64,000 nt of DNA from Dermabacter hominis NBRC 106157 (lineage in GTDB: Bacteria > Actinomycetota > Actinomycetes > Actinomycetales > Dermabacteraceae). Position numbers and translations under genes: made by a program. Shown here piece after piece: positions 32,104 through 41,154 of this stretch. How positions within the stretch are numbered: the stretch's first letter is position 1; each line of letters starts with the position of its first letter. Location: NCBI RefSeq assembly GCF_001570785.1, contig NZ_BCSI01000001.1, positions 310,001 through 374,000 of the forward strand. The letters are read 5' to 3'. The notes under the pieces were generated by a model. The model was given only the letters and a program-made list of their open reading frames with translations, searched no databases and was not told the DNA's origin.

Positions 32104-33090
32104 TTGCTGGCTCGTCGACGTACTCTGGTCGCCACCGCTCTCGTGGCGGTGGTGCTCGGTATCACCTGTGTGCTCAGTCTTGCTCTGGGCAGTAAAGCCA
32201 TCGGACTCCGTGACCTGGCGGAAGCCATCCACAGTGGCGGCGACCCCCACGTGCGGGAGGTGCTGGCAGCACGTGTCCCACGCACCTTGTGCGGGCTGGT
32301 TGCGGGCGCTGCCCTCGCCAGTTCTGGCGCCGCGATCCAGACAGTCACTCGTAATCCCCTCGGGGATCCGGGGGTTCTGGGGCTGACAAGTGGTGCAGCA
32401 GCTGGAATCGTTACCGTCACGTCGATCCCCGGGCTCGCTGGCCTCCAGCTCGTCGGGGGAGCCTTCGCCGGAGCAGCGGTGGCCACGGTTGCAGTGATGG
32501 TACTTGGCAGTTTCGGGCGTGGCACCGATGCCACCAGGTTGGTACTTGCCGGGGCCGTGACGACAGCCGTCGCCGTTGCCTACTCGCAGGCCGTGAGCCT
32601 ACGCCACAAGGCAGCCTTTGACGCGTTGCGCTACTGGTCGGCGGGATCGCTGGCGGTAGGCGACTTCCTCGATTGGTGGCCCGTGGTGGTGATCGCAGTC
32701 GCGGGCGCGGGGCTCTTCGCCGGGGGACGTGGGCTGGATGCCGTGGCTCTTGGCGACGAAGTAGCCGCAGGCCTGGGGCACCATCCTGCACGTGTGCGCG
32801 CTCTCACTCTTACCGCGGTGGCTCTGATGACCGCGGCCGCGACAGCGATTACTGGCCCTATCGTCTTCGTCGGTCTCGCTGCACCGCACTTGGCCCGACG
32901 ATTCGCTCAAGGCTCGGCGCGTGCGCTCATCGGGTTGTGTTGTCTGATTGGGCCGGTACTCATGCTGCTGGCTGATGTGATTGGACGCCTGGTCCTGCGT
33001 CCTGCTGAGGTACCTGTTGGAGTCGTGACCGCACTCTTGGGTGCGCCTTTGCTGCTCGCAGTAGTCCGCCGCTCACGAGGCGTGCTGTGA
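32104..33090 (+). CDS. FecCD-family siderophore permease 1
   Basis: A 328-residue permease with about 9-10 membrane helices. RVPRTLCGLVAGAALASSGA with IQTVTRNPLGDPGVLGLTSG is the FecCD signature, and GPIVFVGLAAPHLARRF is the conserved EAA-like loop that contacts the ATPase. It starts at TTG 32104 right after the lipoprotein stop and overlaps the second permease by 4 bases. It forms the membrane channel with that protein. Confidence 0.92.
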   Translation: MLARRRTLVATALVAVVLGITCVLSLALGSKAIGLRDLAEAIHSGGDPHVREVLAARVPRTLCGLVAGAALASSGAAIQTVTRNPLGDPGVLGLTSGAAAGIVTVTSIPGLAGLQLVGGAFAGAAVATVAVMVLGSFGRGTDATRLVLAGAVTTAVAVAYSQAVSLRHKAAFDALRYWSAGSLAVGDFLDWWPVVVIAVAGAGLFAGGRGLDAVALGDEVAAGLGHHPARVRALTLTAVALMTAAATAITGPIVFVGLAAPHLARRFAQGSARALIGLCCLIGPVLMLLADVIGRLVLRPAEVPVGVVTALLGAPLLLAVVRRSRGVL

Positions 33091-34121
33091 ACGCGGCCCC
33101 TACCTCCCTCGCCGCGAATCAGGACCGCGCCGCCCGTCTCGCCCAGCGCAGCCGTACCCGGCATGTCCTCGCGGTGGTGATTCTGGTGGTGGCTCTAGTG
33201 GCATCCTGCGCGTGGACGCTGGCCGTTGGCAGGCTCGGCACCCCTCTTGCACGTCAACCGCAAGCTTTGCTCGATCTGCTCACCGGACGCGGGAGCCTCG
33301 CTCTGACGACACTGCGCGGACCGCGCCTTGCCGTGGCGGTCGGGGCGGGTGCGGCGCTGGGACTGGCAGGAGCATTATTTCAGCGCGCTACTGCGAATCC
33401 ACTCGTCACTCCCGATGTCATTGGGATTACCACCGCAGCTGGAGCTGGGATGGCGGTGGCGAGTGCGCTCAATGTTCCGACCAGTCTTGGCGCGCTGGGT
33501 GGTGCCCTCGCGGCCGGCCTCATCATCCCGTGGGCCACGACAACAGGCTTCCGTAATCCCGGCGCGGTGATCGTCGCAGGGATCGGTATTGCAGCGGCCT
33601 CCACCGCGTTGACGCAGTTTGTCTTGGTTTTCTCGCGCCAGTCCGAGGCCATGGCTCTCGCGGCTGCACTCACGGGGTCGCTGACCGCGCGAACCTGGGG
33701 TGATGCTCTGGTCGTCTGGTCGGTGCTCCTACTACTGGGACCGGTGGCGCTGGGGCTACGTGTTGATCTCGATCTCATCAGCCTTGGCGACGATGCGGCT
33801 CACGGTCTCGGATCGCGCCCGGCCAAGACGCGTTCTTTCGCGCTATTAGTGGGAATTCTGCTGACTGTGGGCGCGGTGGCAGCAGCAGGCCCGCTCGCCT
33901 TCGTGGCGCTCACTGCCCCTCATTTGGCTCGTGGATTGACCGGGCGGCCGGCGATGGGATCCGCGGCGTTAGTTGGCGCGACGACGGTGTGTCTGGCCGA
34001 TTTAGCCGTTCGACACGTGGCGTTCCTCGCGGGGCTTCCCGTGGGCGTACTCACGGCCCTGATCGGCGGGCTGTTTCTTGGCGCGGTTCTCATCTCACAA
34101 ATCCGGGAGGGCTCACTATGA
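33087..34121 (+). CDS. FecCD-family siderophore permease 2
   Basis: A 344-residue permease and partner of the preceding gene. The signature is LRGPRLAVAVGAGAALGLAG with FQRATANPLVTPDVIGITTA; the ATPase-contact loop is GPLAFVALTAPHLARGL. GTG 33087 overlaps the upstream stop and its own end overlaps the ATPase start by 4 bases, giving a fully coupled cluster. Confidence 0.92.
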   Translation: MNAAPTSLAANQDRAARLAQRSRTRHVLAVVILVVALVASCAWTLAVGRLGTPLARQPQALLDLLTGRGSLALTTLRGPRLAVAVGAGAALGLAGALFQRATANPLVTPDVIGITTAAGAGMAVASALNVPTSLGALGGALAAGLIIPWATTTGFRNPGAVIVAGIGIAAASTALTQFVLVFSRQSEAMALAAALTGSLTARTWGDALVVWSVLLLLGPVALGLRVDLDLISLGDDAAHGLGSRPAKTRSFALLVGILLTVGAVAAAGPLAFVALTAPHLARGLTGRPAMGSAALVGATTVCLADLAVRHVAFLAGLPVGVLTALIGGLFLGAVLISQIREGSL

Positions 34122-34909
34122 CCAGTTCGGCGATCGACATGAACGAGCTCACCATTCGCTTCGGTGGCCTGACCGCTGTTGACCGCCTTAGTGCCACGGT
34201 GCCGAAGGGAAGCTTCAGCGTCGTCATCGGCCCTAACGGGTGTGGCAAGTCGACCTTGTTGCGCGCCGTGGCCCAGGTGCGGCCGGCCGACGAGGGTAGC
34301 GTGACGATGCTCGGCCACGATGTTGCCCGCATGGGACGTCGACAGCTGGCTCGTACCTGCAGCCTTCTGCCGCAGACCACGGTGGCCCCACGAGGTCTGC
34401 GCGTGGGCGAACTCGTGGCGCGTGGCCGCCACCCCTACCACTCGTTCCTCAGTAGCAGTGCCCCCGGTGACAGTGAGGCCATCCACCGGGCGGTTGAACG
34501 CGCCGGGGTTGCCGACCTCGTCGACCGATACGTGCACGAGCTGTCTGGTGGCCAACGGCAGCGCGTCTGGTTAGCGATGGTTCTTGCCCAGGACACTCCA
34601 GTCTTCCTGCTGGATGAGCCGACCACATTTCTGGACCTCTCGGCGCAGTACCTACTTCTCGACCTCTGCTCCGACCTGGTCGATGAAGGTCGTACGGTCA
34701 TGGCCGTTCTGCACGATCTGCCCCAGGCAGCTGCCTATGCCGATCACGTGCTTATGTTGAACCAAGGGCGATTGGTTGCCGCGGGATCCCCTGCCGAGGT
34801 GATCACCGAGGAGAATGTGGAGGAGACCTACCGAATCAAATGCCGCGTGGACCTCGAGGATCCGCGCGGGCCGGTGGTTCTTCCGCTTGCTCGCAAACAT
34901 CGACTGTGA
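34118..34909 (+). CDS. FecE-type ABC transporter ATPase for siderophore uptake
   Basis: A 263-residue ATPase. Walker A is GPNGCGKST, the signature LSGGQRQRVWLAMVLAQD, Walker B VFLLDEPTTFLDLSAQY, and the switch His is in VLHDLPQAAAYADHVLML. It is the last gene of the operon and powers import of ferric siderophore through the two permeases. Start ATG 34118 overlaps the permease stop. The 130 bases after its stop show no gene. Confidence 0.94.
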   Translation: MTSSAIDMNELTIRFGGLTAVDRLSATVPKGSFSVVIGPNGCGKSTLLRAVAQVRPADEGSVTMLGHDVARMGRRQLARTCSLLPQTTVAPRGLRVGELVARGRHPYHSFLSSSAPGDSEAIHRAVERAGVADLVDRYVHELSGGQRQRVWLAMVLAQDTPVFLLDEPTTFLDLSAQYLLLDLCSDLVDEGRTVMAVLHDLPQAAAYADHVLMLNQGRLVAAGSPAEVITEENVEETYRIKCRVDLEDPRGPVVLPLARKHRL

Positions 34910-35041
34910 ACCAGCTGGCGCAGCCCCGGGGGCCGTTCGAATCCGACGGCTCTAGGCGGTGAGATGCTGATCCAAGGTTCGGTATGCACGCAGTGGACTG
35001 CGGTCTGAAACAAGGAAGTGTTGAACAGTTCCGATCTGGGT

Positions 35042-35404
35042 CTAACCAGGGGTAGGGTCGCCCACACAGAACTCGTTGCCTTCCGGATCCTGCATAACGG
35101 TCCACACGAGTCCCGGTGCTTCATGACTGCCGAGTTCGGTGGCGCCTAGCTTCTTGAGGCGCTCTACTAAAGCTTCGCGTTCAACCCCGCCGCCGTCGAG
35201 ATGCACGCGGTTTTTACCGGGAGTGGGGTCTTCAACGCGCTGAAAGCCGAGTGCCGGAGTGGAGTCGAGCAAAACGAAGTCTCCGTAGTCGGCGGCGATA
35301 GCGCATCCTGTGGCGGACGCCCAGAATTCAGCGAGCTTAGAGGGATCGTCGCAGTCGAAGGTTACCTGGCGGATAGCAAAGGTTGCGTCACGCATAGTCC
35401 GCAT
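35042..35404 (-). CDS. VOC-family (glyoxalase-like) protein
   Basis: A 120-residue protein with two beta-alpha-beta modules of the vicinal-oxygen-chelate fold: IRQVTFDCDDPSKLAEFWAS, NRVHLDGGGVEREALVERLK and VWTVMQDPEGNEFCVGD. The pattern matches the actinobacterial Glyoxalase_6 group. Substrate unknown; related proteins bind antibiotics or small metabolites. It is convergent with the siderophore operon, about 130 bases away. Confidence 0.85.
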   Translation of the reverse strand: MRTMRDATFAIRQVTFDCDDPSKLAEFWASATGCAIAADYGDFVLLDSTPALGFQRVEDPTPGKNRVHLDGGGVEREALVERLKKLGATELGSHEAPGLVWTVMQDPEGNEFCVGDPTPG

Positions 35405-35457
35405 GGTACGTGCGTGTCATCGTTCCTGCCTGTTAATCGCAGGTAGGTAAATGTCCA

Positions 35458-35490
35458 ACGGTGCGCCGTGGGATTCTGCTTTAACGCCTC
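35458..35490 (+). repeat. Gene-end repeat, copy j (degenerate)
   Basis: GTGGGATTCTGCTTTAACG matches copy e (GTGGAATTCCGCTTTAACG) at all but two bases. The stop is lost (GCCTCG), reading V-G-F-C-F-N-A-S. It lies between the VOC gene and the methyltransferase and looks like the right-hand limit of the array. Confidence 0.55.
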
Positions 35491-35495
35491 GGTCG

Positions 35496-36290
35496 CTATC
35501 GACTCGTGTCACGTCGACGCTGGGCAGTGACAAGTGCGTAACCGGTCGAGGAGTTGATCCGCCCCGAATCATCGGCGTGGGCCTCGAGGTGATCGCGCAG
35601 CGCGGTCCAAAGAGCCTCTCGGCGGGCACCGGCATTGTCGGCCATCCAAGCGTGCGTCGGGCTTCCTTCTCGGTAAAGCTGCATACCCTCTTCGACGCTT
35701 TCGAATGACCAATCCAGGTCGAGGTGTTCGATGCTGATGTGGTCGAACCACGGCGACAAACGCTCGTGCGCCACATCGTCGACGCCCCAGGCCATGTGGG
35801 GTGGGGTTTGCGTCGAGGAGCCGGGGCTCACGGCTTCCGACATTGCGTCGGTCATCGTGGCGAGAAAGCCTTCGAGGTTCCACGTGGCCATCACAAGGGT
35901 GCCGCCGGGACGCAGGATGCGAGCCCACTCTTCGGGTCCAGCTACGGGATCGCAAAACATGGAGCCAAACGTGCTTGTCAATGCGTCGTAGCCGGAATCC
36001 TCTAGCCCGGTTGCCTCCCCTTGGGTGCCAAGCCATGTGGCTTCAGGTGCGAGCCGCTGCCCGATCGTGCGGATCCGTGTGGTCGGCTCGATGGCGGTCA
36101 CGGAGTAGCCGCGACTGAGGAGCTCCGCAGCACCTTCTCCATGCCCGGAACCGATGTCGACGACAGTTGCGGGACTGGGCGTGCGGCGAGACAGTTCGGT
36201 GGCAACGAGTGTGGAGACTGGGCGCAGGCGTGCGGCAGTCGGGGCGTAGTCGCACGCGGACCAGATGTCGCTAGGGGAGGCCATGCCCAC
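35496..36290 (-). CDS. SAM-dependent methyltransferase (class I)
   Basis: A 264-residue methyltransferase of the Methyltransf_11 type. The SAM motif I is ATVVDIGSGHGEGAAELLSR; an acidic second strand follows (VTAIEPT), and ALTSTFGSMFCDPVAGPEEW with RILRPGGTLVMATW is the post-I to motif III region. The C-terminal half forms a small-molecule lid. The substrate cannot be told. It is the first gene right of the array's last repeat copy and ends only 6 bases from it. Confidence 0.87.
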   Translation of the reverse strand: MGMASPSDIWSACDYAPTAARLRPVSTLVATELSRRTPSPATVVDIGSGHGEGAAELLSRGYSVTAIEPTTRIRTIGQRLAPEATWLGTQGEATGLEDSGYDALTSTFGSMFCDPVAGPEEWARILRPGGTLVMATWNLEGFLATMTDAMSEAVSPGSSTQTPPHMAWGVDDVAHERLSPWFDHISIEHLDLDWSFESVEEGMQLYREGSPTHAWMADNAGARREALWTALRDHLEAHADDSGRINSSTGYALVTAQRRRDTSR

Positions 36291-36346
36291 ACACTACATG
36301 AGAAGCGTTATCACGTAACTGTGGAGCGTGCCTTCAGCGGCTCTGC

Positions 36347-37057
36347 CTATGTGAGCTCAAACGTCACGACGTCGACGCTGTCGTCCATTACGAGACCCGG
36401 GTAGTGCGTATCGAGAGCTTCGTGCAACTCCGTCAACGAGGCAAAGCCGTCCCGCCTCGCCTGCTCCTCGGTGAGGTTACGGCGACGAGTGGGCGTCACG
36501 GAGGTTACGGTAGCGTCGATCGTCATGACCTCACCGCTGTCTTTCTCGAACACGAGCTGTGCCGGGCCGGGGTAAAACGGATCGTCGACTCGGATGGTTT
36601 GCCGCTTAGTTCCTTCCCTGATCGCGCGCTCGTAACCTTCCCACATGTAGAGCTTTTGCGGGCGTTCCATGGCACGCCAGTCATAGGCGTAGGGGAGCAG
36701 CTCGGCAACACTCACGGCCTCAAGTCCGTTGGACCCTCGAACCACGCACTGGATCGCGGGATCGCGGTCAAAAAGCACTTGTCGGCACTTCCCACACGGG
36801 GAAATGACCTGCCCGGTTGGCCCGTAGACAGCGGCGACGGCGACAACGGGGTCGTCGGCGCATTCGGCGGCGTGATTAGCGAGAGCCGAAATCTCGCCAC
36901 ACGGTCCGCCTAGAAAATGGAATGCGTTGAGCCCGAGCACTGTTCGGCCAGACTTCGTGAGAAGGGCAGCGGCCACCGTATGGTCGCCACCATCGTTGCC
37001 CCGTTGGGCATGGTCAGATGCAGCACTTACCAGCTGTCGGAGCTCGGACGTTATCAC
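36347..37057 (-). CDS. Fused cytidine deaminase-like and ASCH-domain protein
   Basis: A 236-residue two-domain protein. Residues 1-135 form a cytidine deaminase-type fold: HTVAAALLTKSGRTVLGLNA, the zinc-site GGPCGEISAL with the catalytic Glu, and the second motif SPCGKCRQVLFD. Cys replaces the usual His, as in many CDA or blasticidin-deaminase-like members. From about residue 140 an ASCH domain follows: EGYERAIREGTKRQTIRVDD, then LVFEKDSGEVMTIDATVTSV and HYPGLVMDDSVDVVTFELT. ASCH domains bind RNA or modified nucleobases. Both domains appear intact, so a role on a nucleoside or RNA base is inferred. Confidence 0.8.
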   Translation of the reverse strand: MITSELRQLVSAASDHAQRGNDGGDHTVAAALLTKSGRTVLGLNAFHFLGGPCGEISALANHAAECADDPVVAVAAVYGPTGQVISPCGKCRQVLFDRDPAIQCVVRGSNGLEAVSVAELLPYAYDWRAMERPQKLYMWEGYERAIREGTKRQTIRVDDPFYPGPAQLVFEKDSGEVMTIDATVTSVTPTRRRNLTEEQARRDGFASLTELHEALDTHYPGLVMDDSVDVVTFELT

Positions 37058-37243
37058 GCCCTCACCGTATCAGTGCCCTAGCGGGGTCGGTTCGGCTCAA
37101 ACAAAAGCCAGGCGACCAGGAAACCTTGCGGTTATGCGAGTTTCGCCAGTTCTTGGGCTGCGCCAACCATTGTCCGACGGTCGCTCTCCGACGGTCCCTT
37201 CTTACTTTCGGAGGCCGAGCGCGAAGACGGCACTGTCGCCAAG

Positions 37244-38551
37244 CTATCGCTTGCGGAAACGGTGAGTCGCGCTCGTCAGCCGATTGAGCGCTGAGTTCCA
37301 ACGATCGCGCAAAGCGATCCATGGGCCGATCGCGTCTCTATATGGCATAGCTCCGGCCTTAGGGCCGAACAGGCGTTGCTCCACCTTGCCCTCGTCTTTC
37401 CCAACGATTCCCAAGAGAGCCGTGAGGATCCGGAGGCTGACGTTGCGCGTGGCGCGCGCCGGATCTTCACTGGTGATGTTCTCCTTGAGATGCCAGGCGT
37501 ACTCGCCCAAGGCGGAAAGATCGGGCATCCGCGCCTCGTCGTAGTCGGTAAGCGGTGTTGAGCTACCGGAGGCTAGAGCCTCCGCGAGCAGCATCGCATC
37601 TTCGAGACCGGAGTTCACGCCTTCGCCCGTTGGTGGAATAACGGAATGAGCGGCGTCGCCCAACAGAACGAGCCACTCGTCGTGGGAAACGTACGGGCAG
37701 CGAACAACGGCACCGCCGAGGGGTTCTCGATTGAAGAAGTCGGCGTAGTTAGCGTGGGTGAGCAACGGCGGGAGAAGGGGCGCGTTGTGCTCGAGATACC
37801 GACGTAGGGCGGTGATTCGATCTTCGGAACGATCAGACGACAGCAGCATGGCTTCTGCCGGGTCGCTTTGAATGGCTGTTATCGCGATACACCACACGCC
37901 GTCGGGGAGCGTGGCGGTATAAATGCCTTTATTCGTGAAGATGTGATGCCATCGTGGATCTAAGCCGGTGGCGGATGCCCCGGGAGTTGAATACACCACG
38001 CGGAATTGGACACCCCAATCGCCCACCTCCGGGTTGAAGTTGGGCAATTGAGTGGCCATCGACCGGCGGGTGCGAGACCACACGCCGTCGCAGGCCACGA
38101 CTATGCCTTCGCCGACGTGGATGGGAGCAGCTTCGGCAAAATCCAGGGTGCGGGTCTCGAGGTCGATCTCGCGCAACTTATGCCCAGTGAGTATGGAGAT
38201 TCGCGGATCGTGCCTGGCCGCATCCAAGAGTATGCCGGTGAGTCTGGCGCGAGTCGTGCCGATGAGTGTTCCTGATGGCAAGGATGCGATGGTTCGGCGT
38301 CCCGTGCGGATCTTAAACCCCTCGACCAGCTCTCCCTGGGCTCGCAGCTGATCCACAAGCTCGGGGGCGATGCGCCGCAGAGTTTCCTGTCCGCGCGGGT
38401 TGACTCCTATGGGATAGCTGTTTGCGTCGCTGAGTGAAATATGATCCTTGGCCTCATATAAAGTTACGCGTCGCTTTTGCGCAGCCAGCAGGAGGGCAGT
38501 TGCGAGGCCGACCGGGCCCGCACCGATGATATGGATGTCTCGACTTACCAT
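37244..38551 (-). CDS. FAD-dependent monooxygenase (kynurenine 3-monooxygenase/PheA-like)
   Basis: A 435-residue flavin monooxygenase. DIHIIGAGPVGLATALLLAA is the N-terminal Rossmann GxGxxG, and VVACDGVWSRTRRS plus LVLLGDAAHSVIPPTGEG (the GD motif contacting FAD) complete the set. The length and the internal LTGILLDAARH block resemble kynurenine 3-monooxygenase-type enzymes, but the substrate is a guess. ATG 38551 is chosen because the GHIIGAGP strand should begin within a few residues of the start. It stands alone on the minus strand; the 309-base region up to 38860 shows only a likely promoter and leader. Confidence 0.8.
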   Translation of the reverse strand: MVSRDIHIIGAGPVGLATALLLAAQKRRVTLYEAKDHISLSDANSYPIGVNPRGQETLRRIAPELVDQLRAQGELVEGFKIRTGRRTIASLPSGTLIGTTRARLTGILLDAARHDPRISILTGHKLREIDLETRTLDFAEAAPIHVGEGIVVACDGVWSRTRRSMATQLPNFNPEVGDWGVQFRVVYSTPGASATGLDPRWHHIFTNKGIYTATLPDGVWCIAITAIQSDPAEAMLLSSDRSEDRITALRRYLEHNAPLLPPLLTHANYADFFNREPLGGAVVRCPYVSHDEWLVLLGDAAHSVIPPTGEGVNSGLEDAMLLAEALASGSSTPLTDYDEARMPDLSALGEYAWHLKENITSEDPARATRNVSLRILTALLGIVGKDEGKVEQRLFGPKAGAMPYRDAIGPWIALRDRWNSALNRLTSATHRFRKR

Positions 38552-38860
38552 GGCTGAACGCCTTCCTGTGATGCAGCCAGTGTAGAGCCGAATAGGTACG
38601 TCCACACGCGCGTCCTACATGCCGAAGACCATTCCTCTGTGACAGCAGAGGAGTGTCCTAATCGGACGGCTTTAAAGTGCCGTATTGTCAACCCGTCAAG
38701 AGTCCGCTTCTTGGGTTCAGATGGCATTTGTAGCACTGTGCCCATGGGGGTGATGCCGCGGTCGAGGCCGCGTTCGAGCAAGCCGCGCAGGCCTTTCCCA
38801 GTCCGCCTTGCAACGCTGTTCTCGCCAACTGGTACGGGACCGGATGGGGAGGAGACCACC

Positions 38861-39289
38861 ATGAGTTGGGAAGAAGAAATCGACGTACTAGCCGAAAAGG
38901 GAAACGAACGCATGGATGCTGAGGATTACCTTGGCGCGGTGGAGTTTTTCGATCTTGCCTGGACGATGCTCCCGGAGCCGAAAACGCAGTGGCCGCAAGC
39001 AACATGGCTGCTGGCGAGCATCGGTGATGCGCACGTGCTGCGCGGGGATTTCCAGACCGCGCATGCTGCTTTGACCACGTGCATGCACTGCCCGGAGGCG
39101 CTCGGCAATCCGTTCATTCACCTGCGCCTCGGCCAAGCGCAGTTTGAACTTGGGAACGAGCCGCGCGCAGCGGACGAACTCATGCGCGCATACATGGGTG
39201 CGGGCCCGGAGATTTTTGCCCACGAAGACCCGAAGTATCTCGATTTTCTGGCCAGCAAGGCGCAATATATCGAGCGGCCAAGCGTGTGA
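38861..39289 (+). CDS. TPR-like tetratricopeptide protein
   Basis: A 142-residue helical protein with TPR-like repeats: AEKGNERMDAEDYLGAVEFF, LLASIGDAHVLRGDFQTAHA and IHLRLGQAQFELGNEPRAAD. GGGGAGG precedes ATG 38861, which is preferred over upstream in-frame starts. Similar small proteins are annotated as tetratricopeptide proteins of unknown function, sometimes next to polymorphic toxin genes. No toxin is seen here. Confidence 0.75.
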   Translation: MSWEEEIDVLAEKGNERMDAEDYLGAVEFFDLAWTMLPEPKTQWPQATWLLASIGDAHVLRGDFQTAHAALTTCMHCPEALGNPFIHLRLGQAQFELGNEPRAADELMRAYMGAGPEIFAHEDPKYLDFLASKAQYIERPSV

Positions 39290-39372
39290 ATCTCGCCGAA
39301 GCACACGTGTTTACGTCGCTCATCTAGGTCTCGGGTGGGATCGAGAGCGTACGTCCACTGCTGAGCATGAGC

Positions 39373-39417
39373 GAAGCCCCCGACCACTCGCGCGATGGCG
39401 AGCGGTCGGGGGCTTCT
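39373..39417. terminator. Strong bidirectional terminator
   Basis: GAAGCCCCCGACC pairs with GGTCGGGGGCTTC around a short loop that extends the stem. It lies between the TPR-like gene and the PRC-barrel gene, which converge on it, so it can end both transcripts. Confidence 0.85.
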
Positions 39418-39442
39418 TCGAGTCTTAGCCCTTCAAGGGTGC

Positions 39443-40375
39443 TCAGATGGTGTCGCCCTTGCGGTTGCCCTCGGCGTCAACGCCGTCCACGGCAACCTCT
39501 TCGTGCGAAACGTCGGTCGAGACTCGCTCGGTGTCCTGCACGGTGCGGGTGCCCACGCGGACGTCCTCGGTCGCGACGGTCTCCTTGTTCACGACAGGGC
39601 GCTCTTCGGAGATCGAGACCTCGACCTCGTCCTCGCCGAGGGGAGTGTCGGTTGCGGTGCCGTTCGCGGGGGTGCGCTCGACAACGAACTCTTCGCGCTC
39701 AACGGGAACCTCGATGGTCTTGGTGTCCGTCACGACGTGCTTGCGAAGGCGCACGCGGCCGGTCTCGACCTTCTCGGTGCCGACGTTGACCTGCTCCTCG
39801 TGGAGGGTGATCTTCTGATCGCCCTCGGCGTCGGCAGCCTCGCGGCGGTCCGCATCGGCAGAGTAGCCCTCGCGGTTCGCCTCGGCTGCGGCGTCGCGCT
39901 CGCCGGCAGCGCCCGCAACGCCAGCGGTGCCAGCAACACCGGCGGTGCCGACGCCTGCTGCGCTCTCGTTGCCCGCGGCGTTATCGGCGAGACCCTGCTG
40001 GTTGAGGTCACGATCCTCACGAACCTCGCCCGTGTTGGCGTTGGTTTCGGTGCCGTAGCCCGGGTCCTTCACGCCGTAGTAGCGGTAGAGCTCGTTTTCC
40101 TGCTCGGGGGTGATCTCGCCGTCCTCGCTGATGTTCGGAGCGTCCTTCACGAAGTCCTTCTCGTAGGGGACGGTGATCTCGTCGCCCGCGAGCTTCGCGT
40201 CATCGAGCGGGATGAACGTTTCGTTCGTGCCGAAAAGACCGGTGTTCACCGTGACCCACGAGGGTTCACCGGTGCTGTTGTGGAGGTAAACCTGGCCGAC
40301 CGAGCCGATCTTGTTGCCGTCGCGGTCGATAACGGTGGCCTTCTGGAGAGTGTCAATCTGGTCGCGGAGGTTCAT
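39443..40375 (-). CDS. PRC-barrel and DUF2382-domain stress protein
   Basis: A 310-residue protein. An N-terminal PRC-barrel (KATVIDRDGNKIGSVGQVYL, then PSWVTVNTGLFG) is followed by a low-complexity Gly/Ala-rich linker (AGVGTAGVAGTAGVAGAAGE, residues ~150-170). A C-terminal DUF2382 (YsnF/AvaK) domain with ITLHEEQVNVGTEKVETGRV and VEVPVEREEFVVERTP-like repeats completes it. ATG 40375 is chosen; the frame is open upstream but without homology. Such proteins are induced by general stress; their biochemical activity is not known. Confidence 0.85.
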   Translation of the reverse strand: MNLRDQIDTLQKATVIDRDGNKIGSVGQVYLHNSTGEPSWVTVNTGLFGTNETFIPLDDAKLAGDEITVPYEKDFVKDAPNISEDGEITPEQENELYRYYGVKDPGYGTETNANTGEVREDRDLNQQGLADNAAGNESAAGVGTAGVAGTAGVAGAAGERDAAAEANREGYSADADRREAADAEGDQKITLHEEQVNVGTEKVETGRVRLRKHVVTDTKTIEVPVEREEFVVERTPANGTATDTPLGEDEVEVSISEERPVVNKETVATEDVRVGTRTVQDTERVSTDVSHEEVAVDGVDAEGNRKGDTI

Positions 40376-40623
40376 GGTTGGTGTCCTTTCCTCGAACGTA
40401 AGACTTTCGAGACACTGTGGGAAGCTCGTGAGCGTCTCTTGTGGAACGCCCGGAGCTCTTTTGTGCCCCAAGCGAGAACCAACTTTCCATGAGTACCTTG
40501 AGGCTTTTTCCACGTACGCTGAGCGCTTCGTGGAAGGAGTCTTACTGAATACTGGGTCTGCCCGCGTGAGTCTGAGAGGTTTGTGCGTGCGACTTTCAGT
40601 TTCGCGTACGAAACAATGGGGAA

Positions 40624-41154
40624 ATGCTCTTCATGGTTCGGCATGCCCGCCCCTCAGAAACGTTCGCTCTTAGCGAACTCGCAGCCCGTACCTTTCCTTT
40701 GGCGTGCCCTCCGACGCTTGCAAGGGCCCACATCGACGCCCATATCCGCGAGAATCTTTCTCCCAAACACTTTGATGCGCACATCGCCCATCCGGACCAC
40801 GATGTACTCGTGGCAGCCGTCGGACCTGAAATCCTTGGGTACGCACTCGCACTTTTCGGGCCTGACGGTTCCCCCGCTCCGGGCCTTGGCGTCACGCTCA
40901 ACCCTGCGGGCCTGCTTTCCAAGTGCTACACGGACCCAAAGGTGCACGGCACCAAAGCAGGGGCCAGCCTTCTCGTCGCAGCCGAAGAGCGCGCACGCGA
41001 ACGTGGGGTGAATGGCCTATGGCTCAACACAAATGCCCACAACATCCGGGCGCAGCGTTTCTACCGCAAGCACGGATTCAGCCGCGTGGGCGACATCGAT
41101 CTCGTCGTGGGAGGGATCGTGCACCACGACCCCGTGTTCGAAAAGCGGGTTTAG
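40624..41154 (+). CDS. GNAT-family acetyltransferase
   Basis: A 176-residue [24 protein letters not shown] opens the fold, [20 protein letters not shown] is the acetyl-CoA loop, and [20 protein letters not shown] the typical C-terminal helix. Its stop overlaps that of the phosphate transporter on the other strand by 3 bases, so the two converge. Substrate unknown. Confidence 0.87.
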   Translation: MLFMVRHARPSETFALSELAARTFPLACPPTLARAHIDAHIRENLSPKHFDAHIAHPDHDVLVAAVGPEILGYALALFGPDGSPAPGLGVTLNPAGLLSKCYTDPKVHGTKAGASLLVAAEERARERGVNGLWLNTNAHNIRAQRFYRKHGFSRVGDIDLVVGGIVHHDPVFEKRV

